From Streptomyces parvus (GTDB taxonomy: Bacteria > Actinomycetota > Actinomycetes > Streptomycetales > Streptomycetaceae), in assembly GCF_014648875.1 (NCBI RefSeq), contig NZ_BMRY01000001.1:1-64000 (forward strand): 64,000 bases of DNA, written 5' to 3'. This document shows, piece after piece, positions 48,905 to 58,441 of the stretch (its first letter is position 1; every line of letters starts with the position of its first letter). The notes under the pieces were generated by a model, which was not told where the DNA came from, ran no database searches, and saw nothing but the letters and a program-made list of their open reading frames with translations. The position numbers and the translations under genes were made by a program.

Positions 48905-50344
48905 ATGAGCCATCCCGAGGCCCCGCCCCGACCGGCCGCCAAACTGTCGCTCCCGACCCTGACCGCGATGGTGGTCGGCTCGATGGTCGGGGCCGGAGTC
49001 TTCTCGCTGCCCAGTCGGTTCGCGCAGGAGACCGGGGTCGCGGGGGCCCTGATCGCCTGGTCGGTCGCCGGGACGGGCATGCTGATGCTCGCCTTCGTCT
49101 TCCAGGCGCTCGCCGTGCGGCGGCCGGACCTGGACGCCGGTGTGTACGCGTACGCGAAGGCGGGGTTCGGCGAGTATCTCGGCTTCTTCTCCGCCTTCGG
49201 CTACTGGGCCAGCGCCTGCGTCGGCAACGTCACCTACTGGGTGCTCATCATGTCGACGGTCGGCGCGGTGGCGCCCGTGCTGGGCGACGGTGACACGGTG
49301 ACGGCGGTGGTCGTCTCCTCGGTGGGGCTGTGGGGGTTCTTCCTGCTGATCCGGCGAGGCGTGAAGGAGGCGGCGGCGATCAACCGGATCGTCACCGTCG
49401 CGAAGATCGTGCCGATCCTCTTCTTCGTCGTCCTGGCGCTCTTCTACTTCGAACCGTCCGTCTTCGCCGACAACTTCAGCGGGACCGCCGAGGCCGGCAC
49501 TCTCTTCGACCAGGTCCGGGGCACCATGCTCGCGACCGTCTTCGTGTTCCTCGGCGTCGAGGGGGCCAGTGTGTACTCGCGGCACGCCAAGCGCCGCGAG
49601 GACGTCGGCCGGGCCACCGTTCTGGGCTTCCTGAGCGTCTTCGCCGTCTTCGCGTCCGTCACGATCGTCAGTTACGGGCTGCTGCCGATGGCCGAGATCG
49701 CCGAGCTGCGGCAGCCGTCGATGGCCGAGGTGCTGGAGTCGGCCGTCGGGACGTGGGGGAAGGTCTTCATCAGCGTCGGCCTCATCGTCTCCGTGCTCGG
49801 CGCCTACCTGGCCTGGACCCTGATGGCTGCCGAGGTCCTCTTCGTCGCCGCCGAGGACAGGGACATGCCGCGCTTCCTGGGGCAGTCGACGGCGGCGGAC
49901 GTGCCCGAGAACGCGCTGCTCCTGACCACGTGCCTGAGCCAGCTCGTGCTCGTCGTGACGCTCTTCTCCGACGACGCGTTCACCTTCGCCCTCGATCTGA
50001 CCAGCGCGCTGAGCCTCATCCCGTTCCTGCTGGCCGCCGGCTTCGCGGTGAAGGTCGCGGCCCGGCCCGAGCGGTGGGGCTCGGTGGGGCGCTCCGCCCG
50101 CCGTGAGCTGGTCATCGCCGTCGTGGCGACGCTCTACACCGCGTTCCTGCTGTACGCGGCCGGGCCGAAGTTCGTCCTCGTCTCCTTCATCCTCTACGCC
50201 CCGGCGACCTTCCTCTTCGCCAAGTCCCGCCGGGAGCAGGGGCGCCGGATCTTCTCCCCGGGCGAAGCGGTGATCTGCGCGGTGTCGATGGCCGGCGCCG
50301 CCGTCGGCATCGCGGCGCTGGCCCTCGGCTGGATCGAGCTGTGA
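48905..50344 (+). CDS. arcD: arginine/ornithine antiporter family transporter (APC)
   Basis: A 479-residue amino-acid transporter of the APC superfamily with about 12 helices. The first helix has the Gly-rich motif G-S-M-V-G-A-G-V-F (about residues 24-32) used for substrate binding. Its arrangement upstream of arginine deiminase, with the stop overlapping the next start as GTGA, makes arginine:ornithine exchange likely, though other basic amino acids are possible. ATG 48905 has GAGGGAA upstream; earlier ATGs lack a site. TATATATT at 48851-48858 may be part of the promoter. Confidence 0.9.
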   Translation: MSHPEAPPRPAAKLSLPTLTAMVVGSMVGAGVFSLPSRFAQETGVAGALIAWSVAGTGMLMLAFVFQALAVRRPDLDAGVYAYAKAGFGEYLGFFSAFGYWASACVGNVTYWVLIMSTVGAVAPVLGDGDTVTAVVVSSVGLWGFFLLIRRGVKEAAAINRIVTVAKIVPILFFVVLALFYFEPSVFADNFSGTAEAGTLFDQVRGTMLATVFVFLGVEGASVYSRHAKRREDVGRATVLGFLSVFAVFASVTIVSYGLLPMAEIAELRQPSMAEVLESAVGTWGKVFISVGLIVSVLGAYLAWTLMAAEVLFVAAEDRDMPRFLGQSTAADVPENALLLTTCLSQLVLVVTLFSDDAFTFALDLTSALSLIPFLLAAGFAVKVAARPERWGSVGRSARRELVIAVVATLYTAFLLYAAGPKFVLVSFILYAPATFLFAKSRREQGRRIFSPGEAVICAVSMAGAAVGIAALALGWIEL

Positions 50345-50394
50345 GCGCCGGCCTGTACGGACAGAACCCCGATGCATCGAGTGAAAGGCCCACC

Positions 50395-51651
50395 GTGACA
50401 CCCACCGACCCCGCTTCCGTCCTCGGCGTCCACTCCGAAGTGGGGCGGCTGCGCAAGGTCCTGGTCTGCGCCCCCGGCATGGCCCACCGCCGGCTGACCC
50501 CGACCAACTCCGACGACCTGCTGTTCGACGACGTGATGTGGGTGGAGAACGCCCAGCGGGACCATGCCGACTTCGTCGACCGGCTCACCGAGCGCGGGGT
50601 GGAGGTCGTCGAACTGCACGCACTGCTCGCCGCCACCATGGAGATCCCGGAGGCCAGAACCTGGCTGCTCGACCGGAAGATCGACGCGAACGAGGTGGGT
50701 CTCGGGCTGGTCGACGACACCCGCGCCTTCCTCGACGCACTGACGCCGCGCCGGCTGTCCGACCATCTCATCGGCGGGCTGGCCATCGCGGACCTGCCGG
50801 AGGAGTTCCGCTCGGCGTACGTGGGTCTCGCCCGGGAGGGCACGGGGGCGCGGGAGTATCTGATGCCGCCGCTGCCCAACACCCTCTACACCCGCGACAC
50901 CACCTGCTGGCTCTACAGCGGGGTGACGCTCAACCCGCTGTACTGGCCGGCCCGGCACGACGAGACCCTGCTGATGAAGGCGGTCTACACCTTCCACCCC
51001 GACTTCCGGGGCTCCACGATCTGGTGGGGCGACCCGGAGAAGGACTGGGGCCGGGCCACGTTCGAGGGCGGGGACATCATGCCGGTCGGCAACGGCGTCG
51101 TCCTCATGGGCATGAGCGAACGGACCTCCCGACAGGCGATCACCCAGGTCGCGGCGGCCCTCTTCGCGCAGGGTGCCGCCGAGCACGTCATCGTCGCCGG
51201 GATGCCGAAGCTGCGCTCGGCGATGCACCTCGACACCGTGTTCACCTTCGCGGACCGGGACATCGTCACGCTGTACCCGCGCATCATGGACGCCGTCCAC
51301 ACGTTCTCGCTGCGGCCGTCCGACCGGGCGCCCGGGATCGAGATCACCGATGAGGGCGCCACACCGTTCACCGAGGTCGTGGCCCGGGCCCTGGGCCTGC
51401 CCCAGCTGCGGGTGATCGAGACGGGCGGCGACGTCTACGCCTCGGAGCGCCAGCAGTGGGACAGCGGCAACAACGCGGTGGCCCTGGAGCCCGGCGTGGT
51501 CTTCACGTACGACCGGAACACCCAGACGAACGCGCTGCTGCGGCGGGCCGGGGTGGAGGTCATCACGATCGTCGGCGCGGAGCTGGGGCGGGGCCGGGGC
51601 GGCGGGCACTGCATGACCTGCCCGCTGATCCGCGACGCGGTGGCGTTCTGA
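50395..51651 (+). CDS. arcA: arginine deiminase
   Basis: A 418-residue deiminase converting arginine to citrulline and ammonia. The guanidine-binding motif F-E-G-G-D-I-M lies near residue 223. The catalytic cysteine is Cys406 in G-H-C-M-T-C-P, with the family's His preceding. GTG 50395 gives the usual length and has AAAGG upstream. A GTG at 50341 that overlaps the arcD stop would add 18 residues and cannot be excluded. Only arcD and arcA are present; no carbamate kinase or ornithine carbamoyltransferase is in the window, so ATP yield from arginine is not shown here. Confidence 0.95.
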   Translation: MTPTDPASVLGVHSEVGRLRKVLVCAPGMAHRRLTPTNSDDLLFDDVMWVENAQRDHADFVDRLTERGVEVVELHALLAATMEIPEARTWLLDRKIDANEVGLGLVDDTRAFLDALTPRRLSDHLIGGLAIADLPEEFRSAYVGLAREGTGAREYLMPPLPNTLYTRDTTCWLYSGVTLNPLYWPARHDETLLMKAVYTFHPDFRGSTIWWGDPEKDWGRATFEGGDIMPVGNGVVLMGMSERTSRQAITQVAAALFAQGAAEHVIVAGMPKLRSAMHLDTVFTFADRDIVTLYPRIMDAVHTFSLRPSDRAPGIEITDEGATPFTEVVARALGLPQLRVIETGGDVYASERQQWDSGNNAVALEPGVVFTYDRNTQTNALLRRAGVEVITIVGAELGRGRGGGHCMTCPLIRDAVAF

Positions 51652-51654
51652 CGG

Positions 51655-51700
51655 TGTACGGGCCCGGATCGGGGTAGGGCGCGGGCCCCGGATCCGTACA
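51655..51700. terminator. bidirectional terminator between arcA and the AAA+ gene
   Basis: TGTACGG (51655-51661) pairs with CCGTACA (51694-51700), and after a 2x2 internal mismatch CCGG pairs with CCGG, giving a 7+4 bp stem around a GC-rich loop. It lies between the convergent stops at 51651 and 51708. Confidence 0.6.
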
Positions 51701-51707
51701 GTACGAG

Positions 51708-53831
51708 CTACCGCCCGGCGCGCGCCCGTTCCTTCGCCAGCCACGGGCCGAACTCGCTCTCCAGCACCAGCCGCCCCAGCTTGCGGTACTCCTGGAGCAC
51801 CGCCGTGACGAGCTGGTCCATGGTCAGCGGGGCCCCCGACTCCGCCGCGAGGTAGGCGGCGGTCACCGCGCAGGCCCGGATCGAGCCGCCCGCCAGCTCG
51901 AAACGGTCCGCGCAGAACTCCAGGTCGAGCGTGGCGTCGCGCGGGATCGCCGGGCCCAGGCAGCGGTCCCACAGGGCGAGGCGCTGGCGGGCGTCGGGCA
52001 TCGGGAACTCCGCGATCACATCGAGTCGGCGGGTGAACGCCTCGTCGAGGTTGGCCCGGAGGTTGGTGGTGAGCACGGCGATGCCGTCGAAGGACTCCAT
52101 GCGCTGGAGGAGGTAGGCGGACTCCATGTTGGCGTGCTTGTCGCGGGAGTCGTTCACCTGGGAGCGCTTGCCGAAGATCGCGTCGGCCTCGTCGAACAGC
52201 AGGATGCCGTTGACGTCGGACGCCTCGACGAAGATGCGCTCCAGGTTCTTCTCGGTCTCCCCGATGTACTTGTCGACCACCGTGGACAGGTCCACGACGT
52301 ACAGCTCCATGCCCAGTTCGGCGGCGACCACCTCGGCGGACATCGTCTTTCCCGTGCCGGACTCCCCGGCGAACAGGGCGATGACGCCTCTCCCCCGGCC
52401 GCCGCCCGGCCGCATCCGCCACTGCCCGAGGACCGTCTCGCGGTGGCGGGCGCGCAGGGCGAGTTCCGTGAGCTGGGTGCGGGTGGCCGGGGGCAGCACC
52501 AGGTCGTCCCAGCCGACGCCGGGCTCGACGCGGCGGGCGAGCCGTTCCAGGCCCGCGCCGTTCTGGGCGCGGACCGCCGCCCGCAGGTCCTCCGGGCTGA
52601 CCGGGCGGGGCTCCAGGACGGCCAGCCGGGAGGCGACGGTCGCGGCCCGGCGCAGCTGTCCGGAGTCGAGCCGGTAGGCGGCGGCCGCCTCGACGAGCGC
52701 GTCGCCGGCGGTGGCGTGCGCGGCGGACAGCCCGACCGAGCGGCCCGCTTCGGCGAGCGCCCGCCGCCACTGGCGCGCCATGCCGTCGGGGCCGGGCGGC
52801 GGGACGGTGACGGGCACCGGGCTCTCCGCGGTCCACAGCGGGTCCCAGTTCTTCTTCCCGTACGCGATCAGGGGCGTGGAGCCGAGCGCCGCACACAGGG
52901 ACCCGAGCAGCCGGGCCCCCTCGGGGCGTTCGGGGGCGAGCGTTTCGAGCGGGCCGAGGACGACACCGGACCGGACGAGGCGGGATTCCGTCGCCAACGC
53001 CCGTACGAGAGCGGCTGGTTCGGAAGCAGTCGCGAGCGCGGCGATGTCGACGACGAGCGGGCGCCGGGCTGCCGTGTGCAGAGCCGCGATCGCGAGGGCG
53101 CCCGGGTCGCCGCCCCGGTCGAGCAGGTGCACCAGGCCGCTGCCCGCGCCGAGGACAGCCGCGACCCGGGGGACCTCGGGCCGCTCGTCCGGCTCCGGGG
53201 TGCGGGGGCCCTCCCGGACGATCCCGCGCAGTCGGCCGTCGATCCCGTCGTCGCCGAGGAGATATGCGGCGACCCGGTCGGGTACGCACAACAGCCGCGA
53301 GAGCAGCGGGCGTTCGGGCTCGGCGATCTCCAGCAGGCCGCCCGCGACGAGCGGGGCGGCGGGCGCGAGGCGGAAGCGGCCCGCGCCGGCGGCGGGCAGC
53401 CCGCACAGCTCCAGGGCCAGGCCGATGGTGGGGCGGCGGCGGGTGAGGTCGTCGTTGAGGTAGCCGTACAGCCGCTCGAACCGGGGGTCGATGTCCGGGG
53501 CGAGAGCGACCAGCAGGAGGTCGATGTCCGGCGGGGCGAGGCCGAAGCGTTCGGCCAACTCACGGAGTCGGCCGCCGCTTTCCGCGTCGGAGGACGCCCC
53601 GCCCCCGTACTCCGGTACGGGCGTGAACGCGTCGCGGGTCTCCAGGATGCGGGCCGCCGCCTCGGGGGTGAGGTACTGCCCCCGGTAGGGGTCGTCGGGG
53701 TCCGGGTCGACCGCTCGGCGGGCGACGACGGCTTCCCGGACCCGCTGTTCGAGGTGGCCGAGCCGCTCCCACAGCACCTCGATGTCGGTCAACTCAGCAG
53801 TCTGCTGCACCTGTTGTACGGGTGGTGTCAT
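51708..53831 (-). CDS. AAA+ ATPase of contractile-injection-system type (Pvc15/Afp15-like)
   Basis: A 707-residue protein with a C-terminal AAA+ domain. Walker A is F-A-G-E-S-G-T-G-K-T (about residues 484-493), Walker B L-L-F-D-E-A-D-A-I-F (about 543-552), and the arginine-finger region R-R-L-D-V-I-A-E-F follows. The long N-terminal portion (about 1-470), with the P-D-I-D-L-L-L-V-A-L-A-P-D-I-D-P motif near residue 102, is what distinguishes the ATPase found in extracellular contractile injection loci. By family analogy it aids assembly or cargo loading. It starts at ATG 53831, overlapping the upstream DUF4255 stop. No other injection-system structural gene is present here. Confidence 0.85.
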   Translation of the reverse strand: MTPPVQQVQQTAELTDIEVLWERLGHLEQRVREAVVARRAVDPDPDDPYRGQYLTPEAAARILETRDAFTPVPEYGGGASSDAESGGRLRELAERFGLAPPDIDLLLVALAPDIDPRFERLYGYLNDDLTRRRPTIGLALELCGLPAAGAGRFRLAPAAPLVAGGLLEIAEPERPLLSRLLCVPDRVAAYLLGDDGIDGRLRGIVREGPRTPEPDERPEVPRVAAVLGAGSGLVHLLDRGGDPGALAIAALHTAARRPLVVDIAALATASEPAALVRALATESRLVRSGVVLGPLETLAPERPEGARLLGSLCAALGSTPLIAYGKKNWDPLWTAESPVPVTVPPPGPDGMARQWRRALAEAGRSVGLSAAHATAGDALVEAAAAYRLDSGQLRRAATVASRLAVLEPRPVSPEDLRAAVRAQNGAGLERLARRVEPGVGWDDLVLPPATRTQLTELALRARHRETVLGQWRMRPGGGRGRGVIALFAGESGTGKTMSAEVVAAELGMELYVVDLSTVVDKYIGETEKNLERIFVEASDVNGILLFDEADAIFGKRSQVNDSRDKHANMESAYLLQRMESFDGIAVLTTNLRANLDEAFTRRLDVIAEFPMPDARQRLALWDRCLGPAIPRDATLDLEFCADRFELAGGSIRACAVTAAYLAAESGAPLTMDQLVTAVLQEYRKLGRLVLESEFGPWLAKERARAGR

Positions 53832-54532
53832 CGTGCGGCGTTCCCCCGCCTGCGTCGGCCGGGCGGCAGTCGCCGTTCCCGGGGTGCGGCGAAGCCCTGT
53901 TCGCCGGGGTCGGTCGCTCCTTCGTAGCGCAGGCGGCGGCCAGGGTCGCCGAGGTCGCCGTCCACGTACGGCGCGGTCTTCATGACGAGGCCTTCGGTGA
54001 CCGGCGGTCCGGCGGCGGTGCGTTCACCGGCCAGCGGGGCGAGGACCCGGAGGTCGATGGCGGCCTTGAGCTCGCCGCCGAGCGCGGACCAGACGTCGGA
54101 GGCGGACGGGCCGCCGGCTCCGGGGCCCGCCGCTTCCAGCTCGACGGTCAGGCCGAGTTCGGCGAGGCTGCCGGTGTGGAGCCGGGCGGGCAGCGTGTCC
54201 GTGCGGACGAGGGTGCGCAACACCTCTGAGAGCAGGCGGTGTTCGTCCTGCGGGCGGTTGGTCCAGGCGGTGACCAGATAGGTCAGCTCGAACCAGCGCG
54301 GCGGGGTCCGCCACCCGGTGATGACGCCCTCCTCGTCATGTGTCTCGGCCGTTCCGGTCCGCCGTCGGGCCGCGTCCTCGCGGATGCCGTGCAGGAAGAC
54401 GCTGATGGTCGGGGCGTTGCGGCGGGCCGACCAGTCCTTCGTCGGGGCGTCGAAGACCAGGTCGACGCCGCTGTCCTCCAGTCCGGCCTCGGCGAGCAAC
54501 AGCCGTAGCCCTTCGTCGACTTCGTGGATCAT
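53828..54532 (-). CDS. DUF4255 protein (Pvc16-like)
   Basis: A 234-residue protein with the DUF4255 domain: I-H-E-V-D-E-G-L-R-L-L-L at the N-terminus, V-D-L-V-F-D-A-P-T-K-D-W and S-V-F-L-H-G-I-R-E-D in the first 70 residues, then W-F-E-L-T-Y-L-V-T-A-W. DUF4255 is the Pvc16/Afp16 family, the tail-terminator-like cap at the distal end of contractile injection tubes. Start at ATG 54532 and stop at 53828 each overlap neighbours by ATGA, so the three genes are translationally coupled. The C-terminus is an Arg-rich, disordered tail (R-R-R-R-G-N-A-A-R), uncommon for the family. Confidence 0.85.
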   Translation of the reverse strand: MIHEVDEGLRLLLAEAGLEDSGVDLVFDAPTKDWSARRNAPTISVFLHGIREDAARRRTGTAETHDEEGVITGWRTPPRWFELTYLVTAWTNRPQDEHRLLSEVLRTLVRTDTLPARLHTGSLAELGLTVELEAAGPGAGGPSASDVWSALGGELKAAIDLRVLAPLAGERTAAGPPVTEGLVMKTAPYVDGDLGDPGRRLRYEGATDPGEQGFAAPRERRLPPGRRRRGNAAR

Positions 54533-57500
54533 CGGCGGATCACCGTATCGGGCGGGGTGATGGTGCCGAGCACCACGAGGAAGTCCGTCTTCACCGGGCT
54601 GAACCCGGGGCCCTGCGCGGTGATGTCGCGCGGCCCGATCTCGTCCTTGGCCAGGATGAGGAGCTGGGCGATGAACGTGCCGTCGCCCAGCGGCCGGGTC
54701 GGGGCCGCGGCGGCGGTGATGCCGGGCTTCCAGCTGAGGGTGACGGGCGCGCCGGGCGGGAAGTCCTTGCCGCGCACGGAGGTGACGAAGCCGGGTTTGC
54801 CGACCTTGGGCACCGCGATGATCCGGGGCTGCAGGATGCGCAGCGGGATCCGGGAGACGTTGTCGCGGAGGTTCGCGTCGGTGCCGGTGGTGGTGAGCGA
54901 CGCGGTGATCGTCGTACGGAGCGCCTTGTCGGGCGAGAGGACGACGCTGATGACCGTGGAGGCGCGGGGCGCGAGGTCGGGGAGCGTGCAGGCGCCCGCG
55001 GCGCAGCCGGCCGGGAGCGGGCCGGCGGGGATGCCGCGGGGCAGTCCGAGGTCCAGCCGGAGGCCGGTAGCCAGGGCGTTCCTGCCGTTGCGCACGGTGT
55101 ACGTCACGACCACCTTGCCGCCGACGTAGCCGGGGCTGGGCTGGGCCCGCACGGTGACGGCGGGCCCGGCCTCGGGCGCGGGCGGCGGGGGTGCGTGGGC
55201 CGGCGGCGGGGGCGGTGTGGTCGTGGGCGGCGGAGTGGGTGCGGGGGTCGTCGGCGTGGGGGTCGGGGACGGCGGTGGCGTGGTCGGCGGGGGTGTCGTC
55301 GGGGGCGGGGTGGGCGGTGGGGCGTCCTCGACCGGGACGATCGTGCCGGTGGCGTTGTCCGTCGGGTTGGGGTCGATGACGGCCCCGGTGACGGACCAGT
55401 TGACGCGCTGGATGCCGGTGGTGACGCCGGTCAGCCGGGCGGTGATCTCCACGTCGGTGCCGGGCGGGACGATGCCCAGGTCGCACTGGGGGGTGCCGGG
55501 TGCGCAGGTCGCGGTGTCGGTGGTGAGCTCCTCCAGCCGTACGCCGGGCGGGGCGTCGACGGTGAGGGTGGTGCCGGGCGACGGGGCGGGGCCCCGGTTG
55601 GTGACGGTGATCGTCACCTCGGTTTCGGAACCGACCTCCACTGCGGGCCGGTCGGGTGGCGCGGTGAGCGACAGGTCGACGGACTGCTGGAGGGCGGGCT
55701 CCTTCTGCCGTCCGGCGTGCGTGTTGTCGACGGGGGTCAGCTCGCCGGAGGCGATGTCGAGGACGGAGAGCTGCTCCATGGAGTTCGGGGCGATTTCCCG
55801 GCGCGCGGTGAACACGAGCTTGTCGCCGCCGGGGGTCCAGGCCACGTCGCGGGGCTGGTGGGGGCCGGTCGCGGTGGTGTCGGGGACCGGCAGGTCGCAG
55901 CCGTCGGGGTTGTCCTTCTGGATGGAGGGCAGCACGACGCGGCAGCCACCGCCGCGCAGGGGCTTGACGATCACGCCGGCCTGCTGGTTGACCCTGCCGC
56001 CGCCGTCCTTGCGGTTGAACGCCACCTTCAGGCCGTCCGGGGAGAACGCGGGACTGTCGTCGATGACGTCGCAGTCACCGGGACAGATGGTGGCGCTCAG
56101 GTCCCGCTGGTTGCCGAGGTCGGCGACCGGCACGACCCAGATGTGCTTGTTGCCGCCGTTGCCGTTGATGACGTGGTTGCGGGTGAAGGCGAGGTTGACG
56201 CCGTCGGAGGACCAGGTGGGCTGGGCGTCGCCGCCGGTCTGCTGACCCTCGGGCGGCCGGATCTCGTCGAGGATCTCACCGCTCGCGACATCGGCGACGA
56301 GGATGCGGCTCGGGCCCGCCGCGTCGCCGGTGCCACCGGGCGAGGTGCGGGTGAAGGCGAGCTTGGTGCCGTCGGGCGAGAAGGCGGGGTCGGTGTCCCA
56401 GTCGTTCGGGCCGCGCCCGGCGAGCGGCAGCGCCGCCGCGTTGCCGCCGTCGGCGTCGGCCATCCAGATCCGCTCGATCCGCCCGGCGTCGGTGTCCTCG
56501 AAGCGGGTGACGACGATGCGGCGGCCGTCGGGCGTGTAGCTCTGCCGCTCGGTCCAGGGGTCGAAGCCCGCGGCCGGGCTGAACAGCGGGTCCACGGCGG
56601 GGTTCTCGTTGGTGCGGGCCGCCGGGTCCTCCTTCAGGATGGTGAGGCCCAGGTCGCGAGGGTCGGAGCCGTCCTGACGCACGTCCTGGAGCGTCACGAT
56701 CTGTGCGGCGGCCAGCAGTTCGCCGGGCTTCTTGACGGTCTCGGGGTCCGGGGTGATCCGGGGGACGACGACGGTCCCGGCCGGGGGGAACCAGGTGGGC
56801 GGCCCCACCTCGCGGTTCTCGTTGACCAGTTGGTCCGGCGGGTCGGGGTCGAAGGCGGTCACCCGGTAGACGTGGTCGAAGTCGTCGCAGCCGCAGGTGT
56901 GGTACGGGCTGAGGAAGACGACGTCCTTCCCGTCGGGCAGCCAGGAGGCCGACCGGGTGCCCCACTCGGCGTGCCCGCCGGCCAACAGGGGGCGGTCGGT
57001 GCCGAGGCCCTCGGTGGCCCGCAGTTCTGTGCCGTCGTCGACGTCCGGGTCCGGATCGGTGGTGAGGGTGTACGCGACGGTGTTCCGGTCGGCGGGGTCG
57101 GTGCCCGGGTTCCAGGACGGCTCGGTGGCGTCGCCGGCCCCCGCGTCGCTGATCCGGGTCTGCGGGCCGCCCGCGACGTCCCGTACGTAGATCTGCCATC
57201 CGAGGACGGTGTCGCCGTCGCAGGCGTACGCGATCCTCGTGCCGTCCGGGGACCAGGTCGGGGACTCCTCGTTGTCGGCGGTGTCGGTGAGCCGCCGCAG
57301 ATTCGAGCCGTCGACGCCGACCGACCACAGATCGCGCTGGACCGTGCCGCCGGGTCCTGGCTCCGCCGAGTCGAAGACGACGGTCCGTCCGTCCGGGGAG
57401 AGTTCGGGCCGGGCCGCGTCCCGGCCGTCGGTGAGCCGGCGCACCGACCCGTCCGCGCCCCGTACGTACACCTGGGGCTTGGCGCTGTCGCGCAGGCTGG

Positions 57501-57810
57501 TGAAGACCAGGACGTCACCGCGGGCGGAGGGGTCCTGGTCGTAGTGGGCGGGCCCGTCGCCGAACAGCGGGTCGGTGGTGTCCTGGTCGTTGGCCCGCCC
57601 CAGGCTGCGGTGTTCGGTACCGGCGAAGGCGATGCGCCCCGCCGGGGCCGGTCCGGCGTCCGCCGGGGCGGCGACGGCCTGGCCCGCCCCGTCGGGTGCG
57701 GCGGCCGAGCCGACCAGCAGCAGCGGCGCCAACAGCACCACCGCGCCGGTCAGTCGGCCCAGCCGGGAATGCTTCGCCGGGCCAGCAGTGCCGGTCACGG
57801 CCCACCTCAC
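54529..57810 (-). CDS. exported beta-propeller (PD40/TolB-like) and DUF11 protein
   Basis: A 1093-residue protein. A long hydrophobic segment near residues 18-40 followed by Ala-rich sequence is a signal peptide or anchor. About seven PD40-like blades carry S-P-D-G-x-x-V/L-x-F signatures (between residues 80 and 700), forming one or more propellers. Two DUF11-like beta domains (about 710-825 and 885-990) flank a Pro/Thr-rich linker (about 830-880), and an Ig-like (IPT-type) domain ends the protein. Such proteins are found, from memory, in actinobacterial injection-system loci. GTG 57810 is used; GTG 57798 is possible. It may display an outer scaffold or a target-binding surface. Confidence 0.82.
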   Translation of the reverse strand: MRWAVTGTAGPAKHSRLGRLTGAVVLLAPLLLVGSAAAPDGAGQAVAAPADAGPAPAGRIAFAGTEHRSLGRANDQDTTDPLFGDGPAHYDQDPSARGDVLVFTSLRDSAKPQVYVRGADGSVRRLTDGRDAARPELSPDGRTVVFDSAEPGPGGTVQRDLWSVGVDGSNLRRLTDTADNEESPTWSPDGTRIAYACDGDTVLGWQIYVRDVAGGPQTRISDAGAGDATEPSWNPGTDPADRNTVAYTLTTDPDPDVDDGTELRATEGLGTDRPLLAGGHAEWGTRSASWLPDGKDVVFLSPYHTCGCDDFDHVYRVTAFDPDPPDQLVNENREVGPPTWFPPAGTVVVPRITPDPETVKKPGELLAAAQIVTLQDVRQDGSDPRDLGLTILKEDPAARTNENPAVDPLFSPAAGFDPWTERQSYTPDGRRIVVTRFEDTDAGRIERIWMADADGGNAAALPLAGRGPNDWDTDPAFSPDGTKLAFTRTSPGGTGDAAGPSRILVADVASGEILDEIRPPEGQQTGGDAQPTWSSDGVNLAFTRNHVINGNGGNKHIWVVPVADLGNQRDLSATICPGDCDVIDDSPAFSPDGLKVAFNRKDGGGRVNQQAGVIVKPLRGGGCRVVLPSIQKDNPDGCDLPVPDTTATGPHQPRDVAWTPGGDKLVFTARREIAPNSMEQLSVLDIASGELTPVDNTHAGRQKEPALQQSVDLSLTAPPDRPAVEVGSETEVTITVTNRGPAPSPGTTLTVDAPPGVRLEELTTDTATCAPGTPQCDLGIVPPGTDVEITARLTGVTTGIQRVNWSVTGAVIDPNPTDNATGTIVPVEDAPPPTPPPTTPPPTTPPPSPTPTPTTPAPTPPPTTTPPPPPAHAPPPPAPEAGPAVTVRAQPSPGYVGGKVVVTYTVRNGRNALATGLRLDLGLPRGIPAGPLPAGCAAGACTLPDLAPRASTVISVVLSPDKALRTTITASLTTTGTDANLRDNVSRIPLRILQPRIIAVPKVGKPGFVTSVRGKDFPPGAPVTLSWKPGITAAAAPTRPLGDGTFIAQLLILAKDEIGPRDITAQGPGFSPVKTDFLVVLGTITPPDTVIRR

Positions 57811-58057
57811 AGTCTGTCGATCGACTCTCCACCGGCCAGCCTCGCGCCCGCGTGGGGTGGGGAACAGGCCGCGAGTACCCGGAACGGGGGAAGGGACCGC
57901 TGCCCTTTGCGGCAGTGGGCCAACCGCGCTCGGGGCACTGCTGTCGGCGGGATCCAGGGGCGGAGCGGAGGCGTCGACCGGTCCGCACAGCGGCGCCGCC
58001 GGCCGACGGGGGTTCGTCAGACCGGCGGCGTCGTCGCTGCGCGGAGGTGCGGCGGTG

Positions 58058-58441
58058 TCAGAGGTCGCCCTGGAGGTAGGAGCGGGCCGCTGCCATCACG
58101 TCCTTGAACTGCCCGTCGGCGATGGCCTGCAGAGGTGACTCGTCCTCCAGCTGCGGGTTCATCCCGATCATCCAGGCGCGTGCCGTGTGTGGGTTCTCGC
58201 CGTTCTCGATGAGCTTGAAGATCTGGTAGGCGGTACGCAGGCGCACCTCGGCTTCGTAGCGCGGGGCGTTGATCCCCCTGCACCACTTGCCGACCTGCTT
58301 GGCGTCCTCGATGCCGGCGACGTGCGCGGTGACGCGCTGGCTGAAGTTGTCCTGCAGGAAGCGCGCGATGTCCGCGATGGTCCGTTCCGTCGTGTCCCGG
58401 TGTGCGCAGGTCTCGGCGGAGGTCTCTCGCATGGTCTGCAT
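58058..58441 (-). CDS. Xre-like antitoxin, predicted partner of RES toxin
   Basis: A 127-residue protein with a helix-turn-helix-like segment (Q-R-V-T-A-H-V-A-G-I-E-D-A-K-Q-V-G-K-W, about residues 37-55) and a C-terminal region R-L-R-T-A-Y-Q-I-F-K-L-I ... G-M-N-P-Q-L-E-D-E-S-P, matching the MbcA/ParS/Xre (DUF2384-like) antitoxin tail that usually plugs the RES toxin active site. ATG 58441 has GAGGAG four bases upstream. It follows the RES gene in the same direction, the opposite of the usual antitoxin-first order, after a 502-bp gap. It should repress its own operon. Confidence 0.7.
   Translation of the reverse strand: MQTMRETSAETCAHRDTTERTIADIARFLQDNFSQRVTAHVAGIEDAKQVGKWCRGINAPRYEAEVRLRTAYQIFKLIENGENPHTARAWMIGMNPQLEDESPLQAIADGQFKDVMAAARSYLQGDL

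Noticed and set aside
50194..53406. 1070-residue minus-strand frame over arcA and the AAA+ gene
   Set aside because: It crosses convergent real genes and a terminator and is Arg/Pro-rich with no domain. arcA and the ATPase explain the region.
55195..58107. 970-residue plus-strand frame antisense to the propeller/DUF11 gene
   Set aside because: Shadow of a long high-GC gene; Gly/Val/Asp-rich without signatures or a ribosome site.
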